64,000 nt of DNA from Alloacidobacterium sp035547425 (lineage in GTDB: Bacteria; Acidobacteriota; Terriglobia; Terriglobales; Acidobacteriaceae): assembly GCA_035547425.1 (NCBI GenBank), contig DASZUU010000008.1, forward strand, positions 62,001 through 126,000. The letters run 5' to 3'. Position 1 is the stretch's first letter. Every line of letters begins with the position of its first letter. The notes beneath the pieces were generated by a model. The model did not search any database. It was not told where the DNA came from and saw nothing but the letters and a program-made list of their open reading frames with translations. This document shows positions 56,126 through 64,000 of this stretch, piece after piece. The position numbers and the translations under genes were made by a program.

Positions 56126-57985
56126 TTATGAGTCGCCGCTCATCACCGTATTTGAAGGCTCGATTGCATTCACCACCTTGTTACGGCCGCCGCGTTTAGC
56201 TTCATACAATGTCTGATCGGCGGCTTCAATCAGCAGGTTTGCATTCATATGTTTTTCAGGAATCATCGTGGCGCAGCCGATGCTCACCGTTACTGCGTTA
56301 TGCGAACTTTTGGCGTGTTCCATGCCCAAAGCTTCAACCGCTGCGCGAAGCCGTTCTGCCAGCTCTATCGCTCCTTCGCGCGGCGTGTCCGGCAATATTG
56401 CTGCAAACTCTTCGCCTCCAAAACGCGCCACTGTATCTCCCGGCCTCTGTATCGTTTTCAATGCAATCTGCGCGATCTGCCGCAAGCAGCTATCGCCCCG
56501 CAGGTGTCCATAAAAATCGTTATATAGCTTGAAGTGATCTACATCGAGTAAAAGCAACGATATCGGATACCCTGTACGAATAGCTCGTCGCCATTCCTGC
56601 GCAAGACATTCGTCAAAACGTCGCCGGTTTGCGGCTCCGGTTAGCGCATCCACCGAGGCAAGCGCCTCCAGCGCCAGATACGCGTCCTGCAATTTTTCTT
56701 CTGATGCCTTGCGTTCCGAGATATTGCGGACTACGTTGACGAATCCGATAGGCTCGCCCGTCACCCGGTCGCAGTAAAGGCTGATATTGGCTTCCATCCA
56801 GAGGTAAGAGCCATCTTTCTTCTGGCAGCGATAGGTCAGTGTCTTTGCCGGCTCGCCGCTTTTCAGGGCATCCAGCGTTGTCGTCATCGCTGGAATGTCG
56901 TCCGGATGCACAATGCTGTCGGCATAGCTGGTGCCCAGCAGTTCCACCGGGTCCCACCCCATGGTCCACTGCACCGCGGGAGAAACATATTTTCTGTTAT
57001 GTTGCAGATCGGTCAGCACGATAATATCGCGCGAATTCTCAGCCAGTAAGCGATAAAGCTGTTCACTCTTGCGCGCTGCTTGTTCCAGCAGGCGCCGTTC
57101 ATTCAACACCACCGCCACCAGCGCGACGCATACCACGGCGCTCGCCAGAAGTATCTGGATTAAGAAAACGCGCCGTTGCCAGGTAATGTCATGGAGCTGC
57201 GCAATCGGACCGTCCTGGTGCAGCATCACCACAATCGATATAAAGCCGATGACACATATCCCGAGAACTCCACCGCCCATTCCCAGCCTTACAGTCAGCA
57301 GAAGAAGCGGCGGGAATACAGTGAAAAACATGGGGAGCCCAGCTAAATGAGATATTCCATAAGGAATAAGAATCATCAGCGAAAGCAGCGCAACCAGTTC
57401 CGGCAGCCGATTGGGCTGAAACAGCGCGGCCACCTCACCGTCCAACAGTGAAAGCGTCACCGGAGTCACAATAATGGTTCCCAGCATATTCGAGCAGAAC
57501 CATTGCATCGTAAAGTGCGTGGGAATCGGCCCGTGAATCCAACAAATCGCCGCTGCGCAAAGTGAAGAAATGGCCGGCGCAAGCAGTCCGCCAATCAGGC
57601 ATAAACGCGTCAGTTCGCGTGGACGTGAAAACCGTACCGCATCTCTCGTCAAATGCACAAAGGGATACACCGCGATGGCAACTTCCAGCATGTCGCAAAG
57701 AGAAAGCCCGACGCTCAGGAAAAATGAATCATGCATTACCAGATGCGAGGCCACATTCGTGACATATCCAACTACGAATATGGCTGGCCATCGATGACGC
57801 CCATTCAGCAGCAAGGCAGAAAGCAGAATCGCATTTGACCACCAGAATGCAGCTTCGCCCCCGGCTCCTGAATCGAACCAAAGGGACAAACACGTGGTTC
57901 CAGTCACCGTGATGGCTAACGCCATCATGCCGGCTAAAAATCGGAAATCTGCGAACGCGGCAGCAGCAAGACGCACACGGCTCAT
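56126..57985 (-). CDS. MASE1-PAS-GGDEF diguanylate cyclase
   Basis: The product should make cyclic di-GMP. An N-terminal MASE1-like membrane sensor region with about eight segments (10-300) is followed by a PAS/PAC domain (about 310-430: NRKYVSPAVQWTMGWDPVELLGTS) and a GGDEF domain (about 445-605) with an intact ARFGGEEFAAILPDT active site. An allosteric RxxD site is not obvious upstream. Length is 619 aa. The signal for MASE1 domains is generally unknown. It lies downstream of the lipoprotein and receiver-PAS genes on the same strand. Confidence 0.93.
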   Translation of the reverse strand: MSRVRLAAAAFADFRFLAGMMALAITVTGTTCLSLWFDSGAGGEAAFWWSNAILLSALLLNGRHRWPAIFVVGYVTNVASHLVMHDSFFLSVGLSLCDMLEVAIAVYPFVHLTRDAVRFSRPRELTRLCLIGGLLAPAISSLCAAAICWIHGPIPTHFTMQWFCSNMLGTIIVTPVTLSLLDGEVAALFQPNRLPELVALLSLMILIPYGISHLAGLPMFFTVFPPLLLLTVRLGMGGGVLGICVIGFISIVVMLHQDGPIAQLHDITWQRRVFLIQILLASAVVCVALVAVVLNERRLLEQAARKSEQLYRLLAENSRDIIVLTDLQHNRKYVSPAVQWTMGWDPVELLGTSYADSIVHPDDIPAMTTTLDALKSGEPAKTLTYRCQKKDGSYLWMEANISLYCDRVTGEPIGFVNVVRNISERKASEEKLQDAYLALEALASVDALTGAANRRRFDECLAQEWRRAIRTGYPISLLLLDVDHFKLYNDFYGHLRGDSCLRQIAQIALKTIQRPGDTVARFGGEEFAAILPDTPREGAIELAERLRAAVEALGMEHAKSSHNAVTVSIGCATMIPEKHMNANLLIEAADQTLYEAKRGGRNKVVNAIEPSNTVMSGDS

Positions 57986-58079
57986 AATGCGATCATCAGT
58001 GACGGGTGGAGGGGTTCCGTCTTTAGGGGAAAACTGGCGGAAGGAACGGAATACGGACAGCGCCAGTCTGCCTTTTAGG

Positions 58080-58442
58080 CTACCTGATTTTTTTCAGATT
58101 GGGTATCCATGAAGTGCTCAGGGAATCATCGATGTTAATTTCTAAAGTGCCCTGCTCGCCCTCATGCAATTCCGGCCCGGCTGCCGTGTGCGCTTTTCCC
58201 GAGCCATCTGTAAATTGAAGCGAAACCGGTCCTGAGCCCTGTATTTTAAAGCGATAGTGAAACTTGGCTTGCGGAGAAAGCGAGCCCACCCCGAAGCTGG
58301 CGCTAGGGTAATCCACTTCCAGCAACGTAATGCGCTCGCTGCTGTGGTTCGTAATTGTGGCGGATACAAAAGCAGACCTGCAGCCGTTTGCAAGCAGGGA
58401 AATAAAAAGCACAAAAAGCCCGGGAACGATCTTTTTCTTCAT
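58080..58442 (-). CDS. Small lipoprotein, 120 aa
   Basis: A lipoprotein signal is clear: MKKKIVPGLFVLFISLLANGC with the lipidated Cys at residue 21. The mature part (about 100 aa) is beta-rich (SATITNHSSERITLLEVDY, KFHYRFKIQGSGPVSLQFTD) and resembles an immunoglobulin-like fold. No catalytic motif is seen. It lies between the receiver-PAS gene (12 bp) and the cyclase gene (94 bp), so it may be part of the same transcript. Function unknown. Confidence 0.8.
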   Translation of the reverse strand: MKKKIVPGLFVLFISLLANGCRSAFVSATITNHSSERITLLEVDYPSASFGVGSLSPQAKFHYRFKIQGSGPVSLQFTDGSGKAHTAAGPELHEGEQGTLEINIDDSLSTSWIPNLKKIR

Positions 58443-58453
58443 TTTGTATGTAA

Positions 58454-59251
58454 TTACAGAGTAGTCTTGCGTTCCAGTGTTCGCGCCGTCAATACCACTC
58501 CAGTTTCATTTGTATGAAGAGTAATTGGAAAAACCAGAACATTCCACACCCACTCTTCGCCTCTGCGCGGCAGGTTCAAAAGTCCGCGATAGGTGCGGTC
58601 AATGTAAGTCTCGCGCGTCACCGCAACCGTGCGGATAATATCGCGCCAGTCGGGAATCAGCTCCGGCATCTCTTCAAACATGTTGCGGCCCGGAAACCAA
58701 TCGCGTGAGCGCTCCAGTACGCGGGCGCATGTCTCGTTCACATATTGCCAATTGCCCTGGGCGTCCAGAATTTCCAGCACCACGTCATCGCCGATAGCCA
58801 TATTGATGCGCGAATAAAAAAAGTCCCGCGCATCCACAACCACCGGCTTTCCTCGCTTCTTCGCCTCAAATGACCGAAGCGCGGTTACCAGGTCATCGAT
58901 GGAGCTATACCCCTTCAGCAAATGCATATCCTCCGGGCCGCCAAAACGGCGCTCCAGTGTTGCCGAAAGAATAATGATCGGAACCTCGGGTCTTTGCTGC
59001 CGAAGCTTCGCGGCCACCTCTGTCCCAAACTGCCCCGCGCCCAGGTGATAATCCAGCACCGCAATATCGATGCTGTCGAGCAGCTTCTCTGCCTCTTCGA
59101 CTGTCATCGCTGTCTCGGTCAAATAACCATATTTCCGAAGAATGGTTGATCGAAGCAATAGATTTTCAGGATGATCGTCAAGCAGCAACACGCGCACATG
59201 TTGAGCAACGGTCTGCGTGCCTGCGGATTCCCGGTCGATTTCATTTTGCAT
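58454..59251 (-). CDS. Receiver-PAS protein without output domain
   Basis: From the ATG at 59251 the 265-aa protein has a receiver domain (VRVLLLDDHPENLLL, phospho-acceptor Asp in IAVLDYHLGAGQFG, ILSAT). A PAS domain follows (about 150-260: DVVLEILDAQGNWQYVNETCARVLERSRDWFPGRN, WVWNVLVFPI). It has no kinase, DNA-binding or GGDEF part. It may be a phospho-dependent adaptor. A long upstream extension to 59488 overlaps lpxD and is rejected. The neighbouring cyclase also has a PAS domain. Confidence 0.85.
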   Translation of the reverse strand: MQNEIDRESAGTQTVAQHVRVLLLDDHPENLLLRSTILRKYGYLTETAMTVEEAEKLLDSIDIAVLDYHLGAGQFGTEVAAKLRQQRPEVPIIILSATLERRFGGPEDMHLLKGYSSIDDLVTALRSFEAKKRGKPVVVDARDFFYSRINMAIGDDVVLEILDAQGNWQYVNETCARVLERSRDWFPGRNMFEEMPELIPDWRDIIRTVAVTRETYIDRTYRGLLNLPRRGEEWVWNVLVFPITLHTNETGVVLTARTLERKTTL

Positions 59252-59288
59252 GTTGGTACTTGGGATGCAATAGAAGTGGATGACGCTG

Positions 59289-60296
59289 CTATTCTCCGTC
59301 GCTTTTCCGCTTTCTTTGCAGTTGACGAAGAAGCTCAGGGAGTCGCGGCATAATCGCCGATACCCGCAGCCACTGGCGATTGTCATAAGCCGGGGAGCCG
59401 CTGATAACTTTACCTGCCTCAACATTTCCCCCCACACCCGACTGCGCCGTAACAATAACTCCATCGCCGATGTGGCAGTGCCCGGCAACTCCTACCTGGC
59501 CCGCGAGAATCACATTCTTGCCCACATGGGTCGATCCCGCAAGCCCCACTTGCGCGCACAACAAAGTATTTTCGCCCACGGAAGAACCGTGTCCCACCTG
59601 AACCAGATTGTCGATCTTCGCTCCCCGCCCAATCCGTGTTTCTCCCACACTCGCCCGGTCAATGCAGGAGTTGGCCTGGATCTCAACTTCATCTTCGATA
59701 ATTGCCGGCCCGGATTGCACAATTTTGTGCCATTTCCCGCTATTATCCTTGGCAAAACCATAGCCGTCAGCGCCCACAATCACCCCGTTTTGCAGAACGA
59801 CCCGATCTCCAATCCGGCATCCTTCGCGCACGACGGCATGCGCATGCGCAAACAGGTGGTCGCCAATGCGCACGTTATCGTAAATGACGACATGCGGCAG
59901 AATCGTCGCATGATCCCCGATGACGCAGTTACGGCCAATCACTACATAGGCCCCAATCGAAGCCCCCGACCCAATCCGGGCGCTGGGATGAATGACCGCC
60001 GTGGGATGAATTTCCGGAGCGTATGCTGGAGGCGCATAAAACACCTCAATAGCGCGCGCAAATGCCAGGTAAGGATTGGAAATACGCAGGGTCGCCGCCT
60101 CAATTTCAGGAAAATCCGGAGCCACCAGCACCGCTCCGGCCTGCGTTTTCTTCGCCAGAGGCGCATATTTGGGATTAGCTACAAATGTAACCTGCGACGG
60201 GCCGGCTTCCTCAATTCCTGCTACCCCGGTAATCTCAATCTCCGGATTTCCCTGATATTGCGCGCCTAAAACCTGAGCGAGTTCCGCTAACTTCAT
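59289..60296 (-). CDS. lpxD: UDP-3-O-(3-hydroxyacyl)glucosamine N-acyltransferase
   Basis: LpxD adds the second acyl chain in lipid A synthesis. The N-terminal uridine-binding domain (ITGVAGIEEAGPSQVTFVANPKY) precedes a left-handed beta helix of hexapeptide repeats (about 105-270) with the catalytic His in VQVGHGSSVG and the conserved GQVGVAGHCHIGDG. At 335 aa it is normal. It is not adjacent to lpxA, fabZ or bam genes as in many genomes. It marks the organism as having lipid A. Confidence 0.95.
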   Translation of the reverse strand: MKLAELAQVLGAQYQGNPEIEITGVAGIEEAGPSQVTFVANPKYAPLAKKTQAGAVLVAPDFPEIEAATLRISNPYLAFARAIEVFYAPPAYAPEIHPTAVIHPSARIGSGASIGAYVVIGRNCVIGDHATILPHVVIYDNVRIGDHLFAHAHAVVREGCRIGDRVVLQNGVIVGADGYGFAKDNSGKWHKIVQSGPAIIEDEVEIQANSCIDRASVGETRIGRGAKIDNLVQVGHGSSVGENTLLCAQVGLAGSTHVGKNVILAGQVGVAGHCHIGDGVIVTAQSGVGGNVEAGKVISGSPAYDNRQWLRVSAIMPRLPELLRQLQRKRKSDGE

Positions 60297-60415
60297 GCGC
60301 CGATTGTACCGTTAAAGCCACACGGCAAACGAAAAGGATGTTTGTAAACAGAGGAAGGAATGACTTTGGGAGATGCTAGTTGAGCGAAATTCTGAAGTGC
60401 ACAATAAATGCTGTA

Positions 60416-60812
60416 AATGGGTAGAAGCATCCGGCTTCAGCCCAGCGAAAAGAAGAGGGTAGAAGCACCGGGCTTTAGCCCGGTGAAAAAAGCGCAGAAA
60501 AAGAGAGGGCCTTTAGGCCCGGACCTTTCAAAAAACTCTGTCAAGCCCCCAAATTACAATAAATCCCATAACTCAAACATTCTAAAGAGAAAAAGCCATA
60601 CCAACTTTGGCATATTATTTCTCTCAACTTGCTAAAATAAAACTAGGAGAAAAAATCCCGCGAAAGCGGGCATTTTTGTTGGACCCCCTCGTAAGTGATT
60701 GAAAACACTAGAAACCACTTAGCTCGTGCAGAATCATGAAGATAGCAAGGGATCATCCCCCGCTAAATAATTGAAAATAAAAGAATCACCGAAAAAAGGA
60801 GGGGAGGGGGAG
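60416..60812 (-). repeat. Structured intergenic element, copy B (3'-UTR plus terminator module)
   Basis: This is the second copy of the element at 6273-6670 with the same order of parts: CACCGGGCT/AGCCCGGTG (60466-60474/60477-60485), CTGTCAAGCCCCC, a CCAA/TTGG stem (60601-60610), CCCGC/GCGGG (60657-60661/60666-60670), AAGTGATTGAAAACACTAGAA, CAGAATCAT, GATCATCCCCCGCTAAA and a G-rich tract. A degenerate extra copy of the first hairpin lies at 60419-60447. On the minus strand it begins about 12 bp past the stop of the 168-aa gene. The remainder of the 528-bp gap (60297-60415) holds nothing I can name. Confidence 0.8.
60650..60671 (-). terminator. Intrinsic terminator within copy B
   Basis: Read on the minus strand, GCCCGC, loop TTTC, GCGGGA is followed by TTTTTT. 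This canonical terminator lies about 155 bp past the stop codon of the 168-aa gene, the same arrangement as in copy A. Confidence 0.75.
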
Positions 60813-60824
60813 TGGCTGGCCGGA

Positions 60825-61331
60825 TCAATTCCGAGTTAAAGGAAAAAGCGTTTCCTGCTCAATTGAGTGAACCGCAGCCGCCGGTTTCTTCTTAGCCGCG
60901 CCGCCAATCACCGCAGCAACCTCCAGTTCGACAATCGACGTGCGGGGAAGCCATATGCGCTGCGTGTTCGCGCGGGTATCCGGAGGCGTGAGGAAGAATC
61001 CGTCCTCATCCAGCAGACCGATATTATTTTCTGCCACGCCCTCCAGAGAATCGCCGTCCGTAAGCCGCAGGCGCAGCCATAGGCCTTCGCCCCGTGGACG
61101 CCCGGCGAAGGTCTTACGCAGCAGCTTCTCCGGGTTATTGATCTCTCCGGAATTAAAGTCACGCACGAAGCAAACCCATTTAAGCTCTTGAATAGAAATG
61201 GATAATACTTTTCCGCTTAAATCCAGCATCTCCAGAAATCCCTGCCGCACAAAGCCGCCGGAAGACAAGTAGCCCGCCACCCAATCGCGGGTAAGTCGCC
61301 GGACAATTACTTTTTTTCTACTTGAGCTCAT
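60825..61331 (-). CDS. Uncharacterised protein, 168 aa
   Basis: I do not recognise it with certainty. The protein is soluble, starts with a basic MSSSRKKVIVRRLTRDW, and contains beta-strand-rich halves (GFLEMLDLSGKVLSISIQELKWVCFVRDF and a later LRLTDGDSLEGVAENN). These resemble small SH3/Sm-like or PilZ-like barrels of regulatory proteins. It is likely cytoplasmic. It has a repeat copy as its 3' untranslated region and lies divergent from the nucleotidyltransferase gene. Confidence 0.65.
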   Translation of the reverse strand: MSSSRKKVIVRRLTRDWVAGYLSSGGFVRQGFLEMLDLSGKVLSISIQELKWVCFVRDFNSGEINNPEKLLRKTFAGRPRGEGLWLRLRLTDGDSLEGVAENNIGLLDEDGFFLTPPDTRANTQRIWLPRTSIVELEVAAVIGGAAKKKPAAAVHSIEQETLFPLTRN

Positions 61332-61543
61332 GGGTACTGGAAACGTGTCATTGTCGCACGTAGAAGCAAAATTCGCAGCGAAAATTGTGCAAATTGGTAG
61401 CCATTTGGATTCCTATATGTTAGAGTGTTCCTTTGTGAACCGGGAGCAATTCGATCTAAGCTGTTGTAAACAGGCCGTTTACTGATGTGAGGATTGATTC
61501 CGGAGCTGCTTGTTTTAAGACTTCTTCCGCAGATTGTTAAGGC

Positions 61544-63328
61544 ATGCCCGACTACATTTACCTTCTGGAAAATCGTCTCTCGCCCGCCCAACAGAAAGCA
61601 ATCGAACAGGTTCGTGAAGCTGCCCGGGCTGCCGGAATGACGGTATTCCTCACCGGTGGTGCGGTCCGCGATCTTTCTATCGGATCGACCGTACGCGACC
61701 TTGATTTCACGGTTCAGGGAAATGCCGCTAAGTTAAAGAAAACGTTGGAAAAATCCGGTGCAAAGCTATGGGGCGAGCATGAGCCGTCCCGTACACTTTT
61801 CTTCTGGTTCCCCGGCAGTGTCCGCGTCGAGGTTTCGAGCGCCCGCCGCGAGGAATATCCCAAGCCCGGCAAGCCTGTTTATCACTGGGCTCCAATCCTT
61901 GAGGACCTGCGCCGCCGCGACTTTACAGCGAACGCCATGGCAATCTCCCTCAACGAGGGTTCCTGTGGCCTGCTCCTCGATCCGCTGAACGGCATGGCAG
62001 ACCTGGAGACACGCCATCTTCGTCTGGTAAGTGCTTACGGCTTCATTGAAGACCCTTCCCGCCTCCTCCGCGCCACGCGACTGAAGTCGCGGCTGGGATG
62101 GGAGCTGGACGAGCGTACGCAGGCCCGGTACGAAAATGCCAGGAGCGAAGGCTTGATCGATTCGGTCGCTCCTCACCTGAAGGGATACGAACTGGAAGAG
62201 ATCGGTCACGAAGAAGATGGCCTCCGCGCATTAAAGGCGCTGGAATCCGAAGGCTGGATGAAGCATATCTGTCCCGCATGGACCGTCTCCAAGGTCGACA
62301 TCCACGGACTCGAGCATCTGCGGGAAAACTACTATCAGCTTCTGATTCAGGGCGTACAGCCCGATCTGTCCGCCGCGCAAATGGAACTGCTGACTGCGAA
62401 AATGCAGCCAAAAGATATAGCGGGACTCAAGAAGACTTTCATTCGTCCCGGCTTTGTGGAGCAGTGGAACCATCTCGATGCCGAAACGAAGGAATTCGCC
62501 AGGGTTTTCACCGCGAAGGAAAACTCCGCGGCATCCGCAACCTGGAAGCTGCTGACTTCGTATCAGCCTGAGCCTATCCTGTGGCTCGCGCATACGGGTA
62601 AAGGCGCTGCCATACAGAATAAGTTCAAGAACTTCTTTACGGTTTGGCCGGAAGCTCGGCAGAAAATCCCCGTGGCCCTCATGCTCGAGATGCGCATTAC
62701 GCCGGAGATTGAGCGCTACGACGAATTGCTTCGTGAGCTGTTTTTCCAGCTGATCGACGGAAAGCTGCAGACCGAAGAAGAGATGCGTGCTTTCCTCGAG
62801 CCGTATTCGCCACCCGCTCCGCCTCCGCCGGTCACCATTCGCCGCTCACGCAAGAAAGCTGCTGAGCCGAAGATCAAGACGGAGAAGATTACCGATGAAG
62901 ATGGAGACGAGGAGTTGATTCCAAACGTCGACGATCTCGATCTTGAAGCGGATGAAGATATGGACGGCGAGGGCGACGACGAAGAAGCAGAAGAAATAGC
63001 CAAGCCGGTTGCCAAAACAAAACCCGCAGCCGTTCCACCTGCTCCAGCTAAAAAGGCCGCAGCGGCGACAGAAGCACCTGCGAAACCTCAGCCGCAGAAA
63101 CCTGCCGGCAAAACAGCAGCTAAGCCGGTTGCTGCCAGGAAGCCAGCTCCGGCCAAAAAGGCTGTTCACGCAACCCCGGCGAAGAAAACTGCAGCGAAGA
63201 AGCAGCCGGCCAAGCCGGTAAAGAAAGTTGCTCCTAAAAAGGCGGCTCCAAAACCGAAACCGGCAGCTAAAAAAGCCGCACCAAAGAGCGCGAAACCGAC
63301 CAAAAAGGCGGCAAAGAAGAAGCACTGA
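61544..63328 (+). CDS. CCA-adding/poly(A) polymerase-like nucleotidyltransferase with charged tail
   Basis: The N-terminal half is a class II tRNA nucleotidyltransferase/poly(A) polymerase head: LTGGAVRDL (about 36-44), catalytic RDLDFTV, RRDFTANAMA, DPLNG and RLLRATRL. It could repair tRNA CCA ends or act as a variant. Residues about 420-594 are a disordered extension: Pro-rich, then acidic (about 450-485), then repeated PAKK/AAKK Lys-Ala-Pro motifs like histone H1. Total length is 594 aa versus about 420 for the core. No HD domain is evident. The ATG at 61544 fits the family. Confidence 0.87.
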   Translation: MPDYIYLLENRLSPAQQKAIEQVREAARAAGMTVFLTGGAVRDLSIGSTVRDLDFTVQGNAAKLKKTLEKSGAKLWGEHEPSRTLFFWFPGSVRVEVSSARREEYPKPGKPVYHWAPILEDLRRRDFTANAMAISLNEGSCGLLLDPLNGMADLETRHLRLVSAYGFIEDPSRLLRATRLKSRLGWELDERTQARYENARSEGLIDSVAPHLKGYELEEIGHEEDGLRALKALESEGWMKHICPAWTVSKVDIHGLEHLRENYYQLLIQGVQPDLSAAQMELLTAKMQPKDIAGLKKTFIRPGFVEQWNHLDAETKEFARVFTAKENSAASATWKLLTSYQPEPILWLAHTGKGAAIQNKFKNFFTVWPEARQKIPVALMLEMRITPEIERYDELLRELFFQLIDGKLQTEEEMRAFLEPYSPPAPPPPVTIRRSRKKAAEPKIKTEKITDEDGDEELIPNVDDLDLEADEDMDGEGDDEEAEEIAKPVAKTKPAAVPPAPAKKAAAATEAPAKPQPQKPAGKTAAKPVAARKPAPAKKAVHATPAKKTAAKKQPAKPVKKVAPKKAAPKPKPAAKKAAPKSAKPTKKAAKKKH

Positions 63329-63385
63329 AATCAAGGCTGCCTCGTGCTATCGTCGTAAGCAACTTCCCGCACGGGGTACGACAGC

Positions 63386-64000
63386 ATGTCAGGCGGCTTT
63401 TCTTCTGGTTGTAGCTGTATCCGTATCGCAGCTTTTGCGTTGATCCTCAGCGCCTTTTCGGCTTTTGCCCAACCCTCCATCCATCATGATGACCGGCTGG
63501 AAGGCGCGTACACCTTTGAGCGCGGGGGCTGGACGTATGTCCATCTCGAAGGCACGCCTGACCAGATCGGCTATCAGCACGGCTATCTGCTGGCGCCGCA
63601 AATAGAAGACGCCTACCACGTCTTTAAGCTGGAAGATGAGCACGATACGCAGCGTGACTGGGTCTTCTACCGCAATGCAGCCCAAACCATCCTTTGGCCT
63701 CACATAGATCCTGAGTACCAGCAGGAGCTTTCCGGCATAGCTGAAGGCGTACAGGCAAAAGGCATCCACCTTGATGTCTGGGACATCGTGGCCATCAATG
63801 CCACTATGGAACTGTCCGAATACTACGTTCCCTGGCTGAACAAGCAGCAGCACGCGCAGAATGCTCCGAAGATCGACGCACCCGGCAACTGCAGTGCGTT
63901 CATCGCCACCGGCAGTTATACCAAAGACGGTAAGATCGTCATCGCCCACAACAATTGGAGCTCTTACGCGCAGGGCTCTCGCTGGACCATCATCTTCGAC
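63386..64000 (+). CDS. C45-like Ntn-hydrolase, truncated by the window edge
   Basis: Reading from the ATG at 63386 the frame stays open to the last base, giving 205 residues. It starts with a signal peptide (residues about 10-28, ending AFAQ), then GTPDQIGYQHGYLLAPQI and WDIVAINATME, and the candidate N-terminal nucleophile Cys169 in APGNCSAFIATG. This pattern matches the C45/acyl-CoA:6-APA acyltransferase and phospholipase-B-like family, which self-cleaves before the Cys. It should be periplasmic or secreted. The C-terminal half is missing. Confidence 0.75.
   Translation, partial: MSGGFSSGCSCIRIAAFALILSAFSAFAQPSIHHDDRLEGAYTFERGGWTYVHLEGTPDQIGYQHGYLLAPQIEDAYHVFKLEDEHDTQRDWVFYRNAAQTILWPHIDPEYQQELSGIAEGVQAKGIHLDVWDIVAINATMELSEYYVPWLNKQQHAQNAPKIDAPGNCSAFIATGSYTKDGKIVIAHNNWSSYAQGSRWTIIFD

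Noticed and set aside
55843..56199. 118-aa open frame overlapping the 60-aa gene
   Set aside because: Arg-rich, no ribosome binding site, and its end runs into the cyclase gene on the other strand.
59252..59488. N-terminal extension of the receiver-PAS protein
   Set aside because: It overlaps lpxD and adds low-quality residues; the receiver domain begins shortly after the ATG at 59251.
59280..60269. 329-aa rightward open frame
   Set aside because: Antisense to lpxD, whose hexapeptide repeats are unmistakable; the regular repeats keep the opposite frame open.
63009..63327. Lys/Ala/Pro tail read as a separate histone-like gene
   Set aside because: It is in frame and continuous with the nucleotidyltransferase, with no stop, start or ribosome binding site between them.

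Overview
The window reads as a chromosomal segment of a Gram-negative soil-type bacterium, most likely an Acidobacteriota member of the Terriglobia/Acidobacteriaceae kind. The reasons are a roughly 1080-residue TonB-dependent receptor with an N-terminal carboxypeptidase-regulatory-like domain, an LpxD acyltransferase (lipid A, so an outer membrane), moderately high GC, non-ATG starts, and dispersed palindromic intergenic repeats. The phylum call is an inference from gene style, not from a marker gene. I saw no rRNA, tRNA, CRISPR array, prophage or insertion sequence. Housekeeping and metabolic genes are interleaved with signalling genes and one accessory oxidoreductase operon.

Left part (1-11 kb): a truncated acpS, a small unknown protein, recG, a NatA/NatB-like ABC exporter pair, a small unknown protein, then a leftward nucleoside-salvage operon (cdd, deoA-type phosphorylase, CNT nucleoside transporter, purine nucleoside phosphorylase, uridine-kinase-like enzyme). 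Only 27 bp separates cdd from a rightward chemotaxis operon (11.3-16.2 kb: cheA with two CheW-like modules, cheW, cheY, cheB, cheR, no receptor gene). Next is a DNA-repair pair, a long Lhr helicase and a Nei-type glycosylase (16.3-21.8 kb).

Middle part (21.8-44.6 kb): a small amino-sugar glycan locus (TonB receptor, NagX/DUF5009 membrane protein, GH109-like enzyme with a Tat signal), ilvD, dinB with a divergent PD-(D/E)XK-like nuclease candidate, and a PPC/DUF296 protein. A five-gene rightward operon follows (33.2-39.5 kb): PoxB-like thiamine-diphosphate enzyme, enolase-superfamily enzyme, an unrecognised membrane protein built from two copies of one module, a gluconate-dehydrogenase subunit-3-like protein, and a GMC flavoprotein. 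An SDR enzyme, an EamA exporter and DUF899 are leftward; a two-HTH regulator and a beta-propeller protein are rightward.

Right part (44.6-64 kb): a histidine kinase and a receiver protein, a secreted TPR protein, prepilin peptidase, a metallophosphoesterase, a PpiD/SurA-like chaperone, malQ and treY (glycogen/trehalose), a 60-residue protein, a MASE1-PAS-GGDEF cyclase, a lipoprotein, a receiver-PAS protein, lpxD, an unknown protein, a CCA-adding-type nucleotidyltransferase with a long charged tail, and the start of a C45-like Ntn hydrolase.

The two most interesting items are the duplicated membrane protein inside the GMC operon, whose halves match at an exact 155-residue offset and keep two histidines each, and a roughly 400-bp structured intergenic element present twice (about 6.27-6.67 kb and 60.42-60.81 kb). 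In both places the element directly follows the stop codon of a leftward gene and carries an intrinsic terminator on that strand.
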